DNA from: Caenorhabditis elegans
Taxonomy: Eukaryota; Nematoda; Chromadorea; Rhabditida; Rhabditidae
Assembly (NCBI RefSeq): GCF_000002985.6
Contig: NC_003279.8
Coordinates: 2,046,001 to 2,110,000, forward strand
DNA: 64,000 nt
Direction: 5' to 3'
In this document: piece after piece, positions 22,701-39,672 of the stretch
Layout of the letters: the number at the start of each line of letters is the position of its first letter
How positions within the stretch are numbered: position 1 is the first letter of the stretch
Position numbers and translations under genes: made by a program
Notes under the pieces: model-generated
Database searches by the model: none
Seen by the model: only the letters and a program-made list of their open reading frames with translations
Told to the model about the DNA's origin: nothing

Positions 22701-23049
22701 CATCGGATCCGAAGTCCGCGTCGGTTCATATTGAAGAAAGTCCGCCGATGTCGCTTGCCAGCTCGACAATACCATCAGATATCATTCAGAGCACGCCTGA
22801 AACAGGAACTCCACGAGATCCTGTAAAGTGAGTCACATTAATTTACTTGAGAAATCCGATTGTTTCAGTTTTTGCAGAATCTCACAAACAAGCACGAAGC
22901 CTGTTTCGCCGGAATCTAACAGTGTTAAAGAAGAGCCAACTATCATTCTGAAAGACAACTATTTCTTGCCACCAAAAGCGCCTGGTCGACAATATAGCCG
23001 GATACAAAGGATTCAAAACGTTCTGAACAATCGAGTAGTGCCAAAATAA
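19749..23049 (+). CDS. arl-13: ARL-13, ciliary Arf-like GTPase (ARL13B orthologue)
   Basis: Nine exons: 19749-19816, 20704-20774, 20835-20971, 21176-21238, 22038-22145, 22245-22310, 22357-22452, 22505-22827, 22869-23049. The N-terminus carries a C-C-C-C cluster for palmitoylation. The G domain has a P-loop G-I-G-S-A-G-K-T-T and D-V-G-G-D-K, and N-N-Q-N in place of the usual NKxD, as in ARL13. A Glu/Gln/Arg coiled coil and a Pro-rich tail follow, ending in the R-V-V-P ciliary targeting type motif. It acts at the ciliary membrane in sensory neurons, where ARL13B is the GEF for ARL3 and stabilises intraflagellar transport. Exon 8 uses the donor AA/GTGAGT; reading on would stop at once. Confidence 0.97.
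20020..20520. repeat. Palindromic repeat in arl-13 intron 1 (family C)
   Basis: An inverted repeat centred near 20180, with a right arm that continues through GCAAGTGCGCTCCATCGAAC. The left arm is shorter. More complete relatives lie at about 31398-32055 and 35340-35915, sharing the same GGAGCGCGCTTGCA and TTTCATTGATTTTCTT-type arms. Confidence 0.85.
21029..21150. repeat. GATCTACAAAAAATGCGGG repeat (family G), arl-13 intron 3
   Basis: Short hairpin-like repeat with terminal TGTAGATC and CCCGCATTTTT arms and an internal GACGTCA. Other copies: 33045-33240, 33477-33625, 34920-35095, 41962-42135, 42690-42850, 44878-45050, 45645-45832, 46530-46690, 46873-47055, 47945-48130. Most keep an intact TGACGTCA. 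Confidence 0.88.
21300..21985. repeat. Composite repeat in arl-13 intron 4
   Basis: Arms with GTCTCGACACGACAA lie near 21325 and 21950, in opposite orientation. Between them, 21425-21665 holds several GCACTCCCTATTAGTATTGC-type direct repeats, and 21680-21840 holds a fragment of the GCGCGTTGCGTGTCGC family (F). No gene inside. Confidence 0.8.
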
Positions 23050-23128
23050 CCTCCTTTTTTCACTTTTGAAGCCATAAACACTTTCTTGGTGTTGTTAACA
23101 GATTTATTGAAAACAAATAACAAGATCT

Positions 23129-23513
23129 TTAGTCGAAGAGACCGAAGCCCATGTCGTCATCGGATTCCTCCTTTGGCTCCTCCTTCTTCTTGGTCTCGGC
23201 AGCTGGGGCGGCTCCTCCAGCAGCTGGAGCAGCAGCGGCGGCGGCTGGAGCTGGTCCAGATCCGGCTCCGGAAGAGACAGAAGTGATGAGGTTCTGAAAA
23301 CAATCGGGGTGAAACTTGAATATACTTATGAGAAATCCTTACCTTCACATCAACTCCCTCGAGAGCCTTGGCGAAGAGTCCTGGCCAGTATGGCTCGAAC
23401 TCGACGTTGGCGGCCTTGAGAAGGGTAGCGATCTTCTCGCCGGTGATGGCGACCTCGTCATCTTGAAGGATGAGAGCAGCGTAGACGCAAGCCAGTTCTT
23501 GGTTCGAAGCCAT
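23129..23513 (-). CDS. rla-1: Large ribosomal subunit stalk protein P1
   Basis: Exons 23513-23343 (57 codons) and 23293-23129 (54 codons plus stop) give 111 residues. The N-terminal helical dimerisation domain starts [16 protein letters not shown]. An Ala/Pro/Gly hinge follows, then the invariant acidic stalk tail ending [10 protein letters not shown], which recruits translation GTPases. It lies about 0.2 kb downstream of the RPL27A gene on the same strand, with a CTTTCAG acceptor about 63 bases before the ATG, which fits the second gene of an operon. Confidence 0.97.
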
Positions 23514-23720
23514 TCTTCAATCGTAAGTTGCGCGGTTTGCCTTAGCTCCAAAGAGAACAAACGTTTGATAGAACGCTGAAAGAAAGTATTAATGCCACAA
23601 AGTGACCAGGGTAAGAAAACAATAAGATATGAAGCATGGGTAAAGACCATGTGAATAGAATTCAACAACAAGAACAAATTCAACTTGAAACATTGTTTTA
23701 ATACAAGGTAACAACATGGC

Positions 23721-24604
23721 TTAAGCCACCAAAACACAAGCTCCTCCGGCCTTCTTGATCTTTTGCTCAGCCTCGTGGGAGAAGAATCTGGCTTTAACGA
23801 TGAGTGGAGTCTCTGGGAGGAGTCCTTTTCCGAGAACCTGAAAATAAGAACAGTTAAATTTACGTTTCATAGTCATGAAAGATAATTGTCTCGAACCCAG
23901 AGGATGACATTTGTCGAAATTCAAGACAAACACCGAAGGAGATCCGAAAGCCGTTAGGCGCTACTTTGTCTCTCGTAACATACACAACCACATTCACCAG
24001 TGGAAGCGCCAAGACGAGAGAAATTCTTGTTTGACTTGTTTCAAAACACACCTTGAAGTATCCAAGCTTGGTGCAGTCAATGACTGGGGATTTGCCTCCG
24101 GTGGCCTTGTCGCGAACCTCCTGTGGGACAAGAGACCACAAACGCTCGACGTTGACGGTTGGGCAGTAGTGTTGGTTCTTGTTGAGATGGAACACTCTCA
24201 TTCCAACCTGAAAATTAAAGTTTGAGTGTCAGATAATAAAGAACATATTAGATTTAATTGTCTCGAACCCAGAGGATGACATTTGTCGAGATGCAAGACA
24301 AACACCGAAGGAGATCCGAAAGCCAAAAGGCACTACTATCTCTCCTATAACATACACAGCCATATTCACCAATGGAAGCGCCAAGATAGGAGCGGATAAT
24401 TTCCAACGAACTTTTAAAAAAGTACCTTAAAAATAATACCTTTCCGAAGTATCCAGGATGGTACTTGTCACGGTTGATACGGTGGTGATGTTGACCTCCG
24501 GCGTTACCGCGACCTCCAGGATGCTTCCTGTGCTTTCCAATACGTCCGTGTCCGTGCGAGACGTGACCACGGAGCTTTCTTGTCTTTCTCAACGCGTGAG
24601 CCAT
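23721..24604 (-). CDS. rpl-27a: Large ribosomal subunit protein uL15 (RPL27A)
   Basis: Exons 24604-24440, 24207-24052 and 23837-23721 give 145 residues, the usual RPL27A length. The N-terminus is the typical basic, His/Gly-rich segment ([21 protein letters not shown]). The C-terminus has K-A-R-F-F-S and I-K-K-A-G-G. A TTTACAG acceptor three bases before the ATG suggests trans-splicing. Both introns host snoRNA-like sequences. It is divergent from phb-1 and probably co-transcribed with rla-1. The gene symbol is by orthology; the worm nomenclature may differ. Confidence 0.97.
23884..24022 (-). ncRNA. H/ACA-box snoRNA candidate in RPL27A intron 2
   Basis: Minus-strand sense: a first hairpin closed by CTCTCG/CGAGAG, an H box AGACAA, a second hairpin, and a terminal ACA three bases before the 3' end (GAGACAATT). 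About 139 nt. It is a clear paralogue of the sequence in intron 1, with matching box positions, and the host is a ribosomal protein gene, a typical setting. Confidence 0.82.
24256..24393 (-). ncRNA. H/ACA-box snoRNA candidate in RPL27A intron 1
   Basis: Homologous to the intron 2 RNA over its whole length. The second hairpin (CCTCTGGGTTCGAGACAATT end) is almost unchanged. The closing bases of the first hairpin changed on both sides (CTCCTAT with ATAGGAG), so pairing is kept. That co-variation supports a structured RNA. Confidence 0.82.
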
Positions 24605-25352
24605 ACCCTGTAAAGTAAACAATTTGAATGTGTAAAAGCGGCAAATTTCGATCGAAAATGGAGAAGAAAAATCAGAGAAAAATATTCAATGAAAGGTTCC
24701 CGATATTCTCGGATAAAATTACTACAAAAATACAAATTTTGTCTTTAAAGATAATTAAAATCGACCAGATCACACACTTTTTTCATTAAAACCTAGCGAA
24801 AAACCATTGAGAACAAAAAGAAATCCTAAAATATTCGCAAAAATTCAGTGAGTGTGTCTCCCAAAATCTGAGGTACGGTCACACTCGTTTGATGCGCATT
24901 TCGTGGCGAGACCCTCTCGATGAAATGCAGCCTCCCTTTAAACTCTTTTATTTTTTGCGCAACTTATTTCATCATTTAAATCGATTTTTTAAGCTAAAAA
25001 AGCAGAAAAGTTAGTTAAAATTTAATTAAATAATTTTGCAAATAAATAAGTTATTGATATTTTGTACTTTTTGATTCAGGCTCACTGTTATTATCGATTT
25101 ATTCGTGGAGAAAGTCGAAAAATACTTTGTGTTGCATTATTTATAACATTCCGTAATTATTTTTGAAGTATTTTTTGTTTTCTAATTTTACTCGACTAAA
25201 CTCACTTTTTCAATTTAGATTTCCTGACACCATTTAATTCATCCATCTAATTTCGTGATAATTAGGATTATTATCAATTTTGCATCATAGCTCGTTCATT
25301 TCTCTTTCTATTTCCCATTTTTTGTCCAAGTTATTAACTTCCATTTACCAGA
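24605..25352. promoter_or_regulatory. Divergent promoter region between RPL27A and phb-1
   Basis: 748 bases of mostly unique AT-rich DNA. It contains AGGTACGGTCACACTCGTTT at 24871-24890, identical to the centre of the first palindrome, followed by a GC-richer patch to 24943. A TTTACCAG acceptor one base before the phb-1 ATG suggests SL trans-splicing on that side. Confidence 0.6.
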
Positions 25353-26298
25353 ATGGCTGCATCTGCACAGAAGCTTTTGGGTCGCTTGGGAACTGTCGGA
25401 GTGGGCCTTTCCATCGCTGGAGGAATCGCACAAACTGCTCTTTACAATGTTGATGGAGGTCAACGAGCAGTCATCTTCGACCGATTCAGTGGAGTGAAAA
25501 ACGAGGTCGTCGGAGAAGGAACTCATTTCTTAATTCCATGGGTACAAAAACCAATCATTTTTGATATCCGGTCAACGCCGAGAGCCGTCACCACCATCAC
25601 TGGAAGTAAAGACTTGCAAAACGTCAACATTACTCTCCGTATCCTTCACAGACCAAGCCCCGATCGTCTTCCAAACATCTACCTGAACATTGGTTTGGAC
25701 TACGCAGAAAGAGTCCTTCCTTCCATTACAAATGAAGTTTTGAAGGCTGTTGTGGTGAGAAAAAATTTTAATTTAAATATTGCGAACTGATTTTGATTTA
25801 AAATTTGTTAAAATTAATTCCAGGCGCAATTCGATGCTCATGAGATGATCACCCAGCGTGAGGTTGTCTCCCAACGGGCGTCCGTGGCTCTTCGTGAACG
25901 TGCTGCACAGTTCGGACTTCTCCTTGATGATATTGCAATTGTAAGTTCACCAGATTTATGAAGTTTAAGCTATTTCCATGATTTTTCAGACCCACTTGAA
26001 CTTTGGACGTGAATTCACTGAAGCCGTCGAAATGAAGCAAGTCGCACAGCAAGAAGCCGAAAAAGCGAGATACCTTGTCGAGAAGGCTGAACAAATGAAG
26101 ATCGCCGCCGTTACCACCGCCGAAGGAGATGCTCAAGCCGCAAAGCTTCTTGCCAAGGCCTTTGCCTCTGCCGGAGACGGACTTGTCGAGCTCAGAAAGA
26201 TTGAGGCCGCCGAAGAGATCGCCGAGCGTATGGCCAAGAACAAGAATGTCACCTATCTTCCAGGAAACCAACAAACCCTTCTCAACCTTCAATCCTAA
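25353..26298 (+). CDS. phb-1: Prohibitin 1
   Basis: Exons 25353-25754, 25824-25940 and 25990-26298 give 275 residues. The N-terminal hydrophobic anchor ([14 protein letters not shown]) is followed by [15 protein letters not shown] and the SPFH/PHB domain. A coiled coil (about 180-220; [13 protein letters not shown]) precedes the C-terminus. With PHB-2 it forms the ring complex of the inner mitochondrial membrane that stabilises inner-membrane proteins. It is upstream of eIF2alpha on the same strand with a 381-base gap. Confidence 0.98.
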
Positions 26299-26679
26299 AT
26301 ATCTCCGGTTACGTGTTTTAGACGAATTCCACTCATTTTCCCCTTTTCAAAGAGCCTTTTTCACTCTGTTGAACTTTCGAGAATAATCATGCCCGAATTC
26401 TCAATTAAATACTTTTTAAATTTCGTTTTTTTTGTTCTGTTTAGAGTAGGTCATTTCCTTCATTCATTTTGTGTAGGTATCGTAGCTTTTTCATTTTTTT
26501 TGCTTGTTTTTGTTGGAAATTTTCGTCTAATGAATAATTTGTTCGCGATATAATGAATTTGAAATTGGGAATTTATTAATTTTCAATGGTTGATTTCCCA
26601 AAATCATTATTTATAATTTTCTTATTTCTTTTCAATTTTCTTTTTTTTTAATGCTAAACTTTTCTTCTTCTCATTTCAG
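26299..26679 (+). promoter_or_regulatory. phb-1 / eIF2alpha intergenic region with trans-splice acceptor
   Basis: AT- and T-rich spacer ending in CTTCTCATTTCAG directly abutting the eIF2alpha ATG. Spacing and acceptor fit an operon in which eIF2alpha is the downstream gene, but an own promoter is not excluded. Confidence 0.55.
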
Positions 26680-29600
26680 ATGGCGTTAATGAAATGCCGT
26701 TTCTACGAGAATCAATTCCCCGATGTCGAGGAGACCGTTGTCGCCAATGTTAAAATGATTGCCGATATGGGTGCCTACGTCCGGCTTTCCGAGTACAATG
26801 ATAAAGGTTTTTAAAATCATCATTTTAAAACAAAAATCGAATTAAAAGAGGACTAACGGTTCGGACGATTTTGAACGTATAGACCCAAAATGAGCTCAAA
26901 TGAACGAATTTCGTAATGAAACTGCTCAAAAATGTTTCAAAAAATTTTTATGGCGGTTCAAAATTTTGAAAAATTACAATGATTTTAGCTAAAATCACGA
27001 ATTTTCCCCTTTTTTCCGTGTCAAATCCTTCCTAAGTTAGCTTTTTTGGAATTATCGTCTTTTATTACATATATTGGTAGTTTATCTCATTTAATTTCGT
27101 TGATTTTTGGTTACCTATCGGCTTTAAATATACTTTAATCGGTAAAATTAAATGAGATAAACTACCAATATATGTAATAAAAGACGATGATTCCAAAAAA
27201 GCTAACTTAGGAAGGATTTGGCACGGAAAAAAGGGAAAAATTCGTGATTTTAGCTAAAATCAGTGCAATTTTTCAAAATTTTGAACCGCCATAAAAAAAT
27301 TTTTGAAACATTTTTGAGCAGTTTCATTACGAAATTCGTTCGTTTGAGCTCATTTTGAGTCTATACGTTCAAAATCGTCCGAACCGTTCGTCCTCCTTTA
27401 AATTAAATCATTTTTCAGAGGGTATGATCCTGCTCTCCGAGCTCTCCCGTCGTCGTATCCGTTCAGTGAACAAGCTAATCCGTGTCGGCCGAAGTGAAAG
27501 CGTCGTCGTGATCCGTGTCGACAAGGACAAAGGTTACATTGATCTGTCGAAGCGTCGTGTCTACCAGAAAGACTTGAAACAGTGCGACGAGCGATTCGCG
27601 AACGCCAAAATGGTGAACAGCATTTTGAGACACGTGGCCGAGCAAGTCGGATACACTACCGACGAAGAGTTGGAGGATTTGTACCAAAAGACCGCGTGGC
27701 ACTTTGATCGCAAAGAGAAACGGAAAGCAGCTTCATATGACGCATTCAAGAAGGCGATCACCGAACCGACGATCTTGGATGAGTGTGATATTAGTGCAGA
27801 TATTAAGGAGAAACTCTTGGAGGACATTAGGAAGAAGCTCACCCCTCAGGCGGTTAAAATTCGCGCTGATATTGAAGTCTCCTGCTTCGATTATGATGGT
27901 ATTGATGCTGTGAAGGCTGCACTTATTGCTGGAAAGAACTGCTCAAATGGAACCTTCCCGATTAAGGTTTCATTTTATAGATTTTACACATGGGCGCGCT
28001 TTTTTCTCGCTTTTTGCGTTTTTTGTTTAAAATTTCACGATGTCGCTCGATTTTGTCCGTTTTTTCGAAGAAAAAAACCAAGTTTTCATAGTACAGTTTT
28101 TACCCGAAAAATTCTCCGGTTAATTTCTTTTAATATTGTGAATTATTGTCATTTTTCAATGTCTTCTTTTATAACTTGTTGTATATTTATATGAAGAGAA
28201 AGCGAGTTTTATAATATTTTTCAGAAAGAGAGTTTTCAGCTATTTTTTAAACACAGTTTTTACCCGAAAAAATGCTTTTTTGTCTCTCTTTCTGAAAATA
28301 CGATAAAACTCGCTTTCTCTTCATTTAAATATACAAATTATCAAGAAGGACATTTTAAAAATGACAATAATTCACAATATTAAGATAAATTAACAGGGGA
28401 ATTTCAAATAATGTGCAAGATTTGGGTGATTTTTTTTCGGTTAAAAAATGTGAAAACTTGGTTATTTTTCATTTAAAAAATAGCTGAACACTTCTTTATT
28501 CGAAAAAAAAACGGCCAAAATCGATCGAAATCATGAAATTTTGGACAAAAAAAACGAAAAAAAAGGAAAATTACCGCACCCAAAAAGCGAGAAAAAAGCG
28601 CGCCGCAGGGTTGCGGCCGGAATCCCCGCCTCCAATAAACCACGCCCATGTGCGCAGTGCGAAATTGTTTTTTTTTAAATATTTAAAAAATAATTGTCTA
28701 ATTCAGATCAATCTCATCGCCGCTCCCCACTTCGTCGTCACCACACAAACATTGGACAGAGAAGGTGGAATTGAGGCCGTCAACAGCATTCTGGATACTA
28801 TCAAAAATGCGATTGAAGGATTCAAGGGAAAATTCACGATCAAGGAGGAGGCGAGAATTGTGACGGATATTGATGATGAGAAGAAGAAGGGTGATGGAGA
28901 TGAGGATGAGGAGGAATCAGAGGAAGACGAGGACGAGGAAGAGGATGAGGATGATGTGAGTTTTGGAGTTTTTAAGACGATTTCAAGCATTTTTTCGTGA
29001 TGATTTTATAATACATGAATTGGCAAGTAGAGCTTACACGTGATACTAATAATTGATAAATACATCAATTTCTGTTTTTACTGTACTGGCACAATAGCTC
29101 TCGTAAATCGACACAAAAGTAATTAAGTCACTCCGCGGAAAAAAGAAATTTGAATAACTCGATTCTTGTTTTGAATGTGGTTAACGGTTTTTTTTTAAAA
29201 TCAAATTCAAAATCAGAATCATCCAAATTCCATTTTTCCGCGGAGTGATTTAATTACTTTTGTGTCGATTTACGAGAGCTATTGTGCCGGAATTTCAGTG
29301 CAGTAAAAACAGAAATTGATGTTTTATCAATGATTCGCATCACGTGTAAGCTCTACTTGCCAATTCGTGTAAAATTATCACGAAAAACTTTTTAGACCAA
29401 AAATGGCCAAAAACTACCAAATTTCGTAATGAGACGCTCTGAAAATCTCTCAAAAAAAAGTTATGGCCGCTCAAAGTTTTGGAAAAATGTTATATTTTTA
29501 GCTAAAATCTCAAATTTTGGCAACTTCTCGATGTCGCAGCGGTTGGAACTTAATTTTTATTTGATTGTCGTTTTTTAATGCATGTTTTGGCATTTTATCT

Positions 29601-30100
29601 CGTGTTGTTTCGTTAATTGAGATGCTTTTTCGGTCGATGCGGGCTCAAACTTTTATCGTATTTGTGCCCGCATCGACCATAAAGAATCTCAGTCAACGAA
29701 AAAACACGAAATAAAATGCCAAAACATGCATTAAAAAACGACAATCAAATAAAAATTAAGTTCCAACCGCTGCGACATCGAGAAGTTGCCAAAATTTGAG
29801 ATTTTAGCTGAAAATATAACATGTTTCCAAAACTTTGAGCGGCCATAACTTTTTTTTGAAAAATTTTCAGAACGTCTCATTACGGAATTTGGTAGTTTTG
29901 GATCATTTTGGGTCTAAAAAACAAAGCCTCAAATTTCGGTACTCCACCTTGAAAGCTAGAAAAACGAAAAAAAATTTTTCTTTCAGGATGGACTCATGGC
30001 TCCAAAGGGTTTGGATCAACAAGTCGACGCGGAAGAAGCCAGCAGAGATAACCGAAAGAAGGCCGGCGACGATGAAGACAGTGATGAGGAGGATGATTAA
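26680..30100 (+). CDS. eif-2alpha: Translation initiation factor eIF2 alpha subunit
   Basis: Exons 26680-26806, 27419-27966, 28707-28955 and 29987-30100 give about 345 residues. The S1 domain carries [14 protein letters not shown], which contains the regulatory serine (S51 in mature numbering) phosphorylated by PERK/GCN2-type kinases. A helical domain, an alpha/beta C-terminal domain (T-x-Q-T-L-D-R-E-x-G) and a long Glu/Asp-rich tail follow. eIF2alpha is part of the ternary complex delivering initiator tRNA. All three introns are large and filled with long palindromes, unlike the compact genes next door. Confidence 0.98.
26842..27401. repeat. TTAA-flanked palindrome (family A) in eIF2alpha intron 1
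   Basis: Element 26846-27397 between TTAA at 26842-26845 and 27398-27401. Arms of about 250 bp run through GACTAACGGTTCGGACGATT and its inverted copy. A second full copy lies in npp-13 intron 6 (57307-57890, TTAA both sides). Structure matches C. elegans PALTTAA-type elements. Confidence 0.93.
27985..28655. repeat. Palindrome in eIF2alpha intron 2
   Basis: Arms from CACATGGGCGCGC at 27985 and from GGCGTG-side sequence at about 28650 are inverted copies meeting near 28250-28300. The right arm has about 45 extra GC-rich bases (28600-28645) with no partner. It begins only about 20 bases inside the intron. Confidence 0.88.
28990..29392. repeat. Palindrome in eIF2alpha intron 3
   Basis: Arms of about 190 bp centred near 29193, both including GTAAGCTCTACTTGCCAATT-type ends and CTCCGCGGAAAAA. 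It appears inserted into the left end of the next family B element, whose left terminus is missing. Confidence 0.85.
29393..29955. repeat. Palindrome of family B in eIF2alpha intron 3
   Basis: Arms contain CCAAAACTACCAAATTTCGT-type ends and GTTATGGCCGCTCAAAG. It ends with GGTACTCCACCTT. Related complete copies: 30262-30842 and 53099-53696. Confidence 0.88.
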
Positions 30101-30257
30101 TTATTTGAAAATTGAAAATTGAAAATTCCCATTGTTTTTTTTTTGCTTTTATTGGTGTAATTGGCTCCGATTCTTTCTGGACTATTATTATAGTATTATT
30201 CAATTTTGGCACTATCATTTCTCTTCATCTGTTCTGTTGTTTTGTTCCTTTCCCCCT

Positions 30258-30845
30258 TTAAATGTGGAGTACCGATATTTTAGACTTTGCTTTTTTAGAC
30301 CTAAAATGACCCAAAACTACCGAATTTTGTAATGAGACGTTCTGAAAATTTTTTACAAAAAAAAGTTATGGCGGTTCAAAGTTTCGGAAAAAATACCCCT
30401 TTTCAGCTAAAATCGAAATTTTGCCAACTTCTCGGTGTCTCAGTGTTTCGAACTTAATTTTTATTTAATTATCACTTTTTAAACAATATTTTGGTCTTTT
30501 ATTAGACGTTGATTAGTTGATTTTTCGATCATTGGGGCACAAAAATGTAACTTTTATTTGTCCCCCACTGGTCGAAAATGTGCTTACATTAACGAATAAA
30601 TGTCTAATAAAAGACCAAAATATTGTTTAAAAAGTGATAATTAAATAAAACTTAAGTTCCAGACTCTACGACACCGAGAAGTTGGCAAAAATTTCGATTT
30701 TAGCTGAAAATGGGCTATTTTTCCCAGAACTTTGAACCGCCATAACCTTTTTTTGAGAAATTTTCAAAACGCCTCATTAGGTAGTTTTCGGTAGTATTTT
30801 GGGTCTAAAAATGCAAAATCTCAGGTTTCGATACTCCACCTTTGA
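30258..30845. repeat. TTAA palindrome (family B) 3' of eIF2alpha
   Basis: Starts after TTAA at 30258-30261 with AATGTGGAGTACCG and ends ATACTCCACCTTTGA, where the right TTAA appears mutated. It begins 158 bases after the eIF2alpha stop, so it may lie within or next to the 3' UTR. Confidence 0.88.
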
Positions 30846-32967
30846 CCTTCTATTTATTGTCTCCCATCCCCCGTTTTTTTTCCATTTTTGTGGGCTCCCA
30901 ATTCGTTATGAACAGTGAGCTGGTTTTTCATCGCAGGCTTCTTTTTCCAGCAGTTACGAAGCAGACGTTCTGTGTTCAATACTTGACCATTCTCCCCCCG
31001 CCAGAAATGATCGATAAGAGGTGGTCCTCGGAGACCCGCGCGCGTGCGCATAGGTCACCTGATCACGTGGTGAAGGGCAACTGCCATTGTTTCAACGCCG
31101 GAATATTTTTTGAACCTTTATTGATTATCTCAAGTTTCTTATCAAATTTTCGAAAATTTGCCTTTCTTTTGTGTAAGGGGAAAATGGAAAAATTACGATT
31201 TTTGTTTCCATCGGAAACAAACAAAATGTGTTTTGTGGTGTGACCAAACGTCATTTTGTGTTGTTTTCTTGAAGTTTCTAGACGCGAAAAATAGAAAAAT
31301 AATTAAAACTTTCTATAAAATTACCAACTTTCAGATTTCGGAAGGATTTTATTAAAAAAATTGGCAACATTTTTGATTTTCAATGAAATTTTTTTAAGGT
31401 GGAGTGCGCCCAGTGGGAAAATTGCTTCACAATGGCCGAATATCATGATTAAAAAATTCAAAAAAAATTTCTAAATTTTATATGATTTTTTGAAAATTGA
31501 AAAATCTCAGTTTTCCCCTAATTTCTATTTGAATTACCGCCAATTGGGTTCGTTCGATGGAGCGCGCTTGCACTATTTATTTTATTTTTCTCATTATTTC
31601 ACTGATTTTCTTCATTATTTGTGTATTTTTATCGGAAAAAGAGAGAAAAATGCAAGGTAAATGCTTATAAGATTTATTAAAAAGTAACTGAAAATGAGTA
31701 AAACTGTGGAATATGCTATTTTCAGGATTTTTGGCGTCGAAACACAGTTTTACCCATTTTCAGTAATTTTTTAATGACCAATTTGCATTTTTCTCTATTT
31801 TTCCGATTAAAAACCCCCAAAAAACGAATAAAATCAGTGAAATAATGAGAAAAATAAAATAAATAAATAAAAATAATGCAAGTGCGCTCCATCGAACAAT
31901 TTCAATTGGCGGTAATTCAAATAGGAATTAGGCAAAAACTGAGATTTTTCAATTTTCAAAAAAAAATCATATAAAATCTAGAAAATTTTTTGAATTTTTT
32001 TATCGTGATATTCGGTCATTGTGACCCTATGGGCATGTTTTAAAGCAATTTCCCCACTAGGCTTACTGAGTAGAAAAATCCCGGAAGTGCAATTTTTGAA
32101 TTTTTTGTGAGAAACTCCTCCACAATTCGTCATTGAAAATGAAAAAACTCGACTAAATATTTTTTCCATGACAGGCGGTCTGCTCCGGGTTCGACGTCCT
32201 TTTCGAACTGATAACGTCACAATTTTTTTCTTTTTTTTTCCGCATTTTTTCATTCCGATTGCTATTTAATCGGGTGATGTCGGGGTCACTCTTCAATGTC
32301 CGTTGACTACATTGTTTTAATTTATTTTTAATTGACTCCAAATTTTCCCCTGATTTCGAATATCTATGTGAAAAAATTCAAAAAAATTTCCCTGATTTTA
32401 TATTTAAGCTTGAAATCGCTTGTACTAGCATCACTTTTTTTCAAATTCGCGCCCAAAGAAATTCGCATTGGAGCGCGCTTTGATTTTCTTCATTTAAATA
32501 TTTTATTTATTTTTCGCCGAATGCAGTTTTTTGAAAACCAGTTTCATTCATTTTTGTCGAGCTTTTATCGATTTTTTTCGACAAAAATGAATAAAACTGG
32601 TTTAAACTGAATTCGGCGGAAAATAAATAAAATATTTAAATGAAGAAAATCAAAGCGCGCTCCAATGCGAATTTGTTTGGGCGCGAATTTTAAAAAAAGT
32701 GATGCGGGGGACAAATGAAATTCTACGATTTCAAGCTAAAATATAATATCAGGGAATTTTTTTTGAATTTTTTCACATAGATATTCGGAATTAGGGGAAA
32801 ATTTGGAGTAATATAAAAAATATTTCACAGATTTCGGTACTCAACCTTTAAAATTTTAAGTGAGAAAATATTATTAACGTGATTTTAAATTTTTTTTTCT
32901 TCTGCAACAATTTGAACTTTGATCTTAAATTAAAAAAAAAAATTATTTTTAAAATTTCAGTTCAAAA
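30846..32967. other. Intergenic before PCYT2 gene: unique block plus two repeats
   Basis: 30846-31395 is unique sequence with a CACGTG-containing patch (about 31063) and is the best promoter candidate. 31398-32055 is a family C palindrome (GGAGCGCGCTTGCACT arms). 32316-32850 is a family D palindrome (CGCATTGGAGCGCGCTTTGA arms). No coding exon seen. Confidence 0.7.
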
Positions 32968-39490
<6,523 letters not shown>

Positions 39491-39672
39491 ATATTTCTTT
39501 ATTTTTTTAAGCATTTAATGCCTATTAATGCCTATTAATCAATGCTTTTCAATTCAATTCTAGTCGACCTAATATTTCCATTTTTTTTCTCTCCCACTTG
39601 CCACTTACACTTTAATTCCTTTATTTAAATATATCATCAGTTTTTCTTTTATTGTACATAAATTATATAATA

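Noticed and set aside
28703..28990. Ser-rich minus-strand frame of 95 codons
   Set aside because: Antisense of the acidic Glu/Asp tail of eIF2alpha.
30842..31243. 133-codon frame
   Set aside because: Low-complexity, no domain, no splice context; more likely promoter sequence of the PCYT2 gene.
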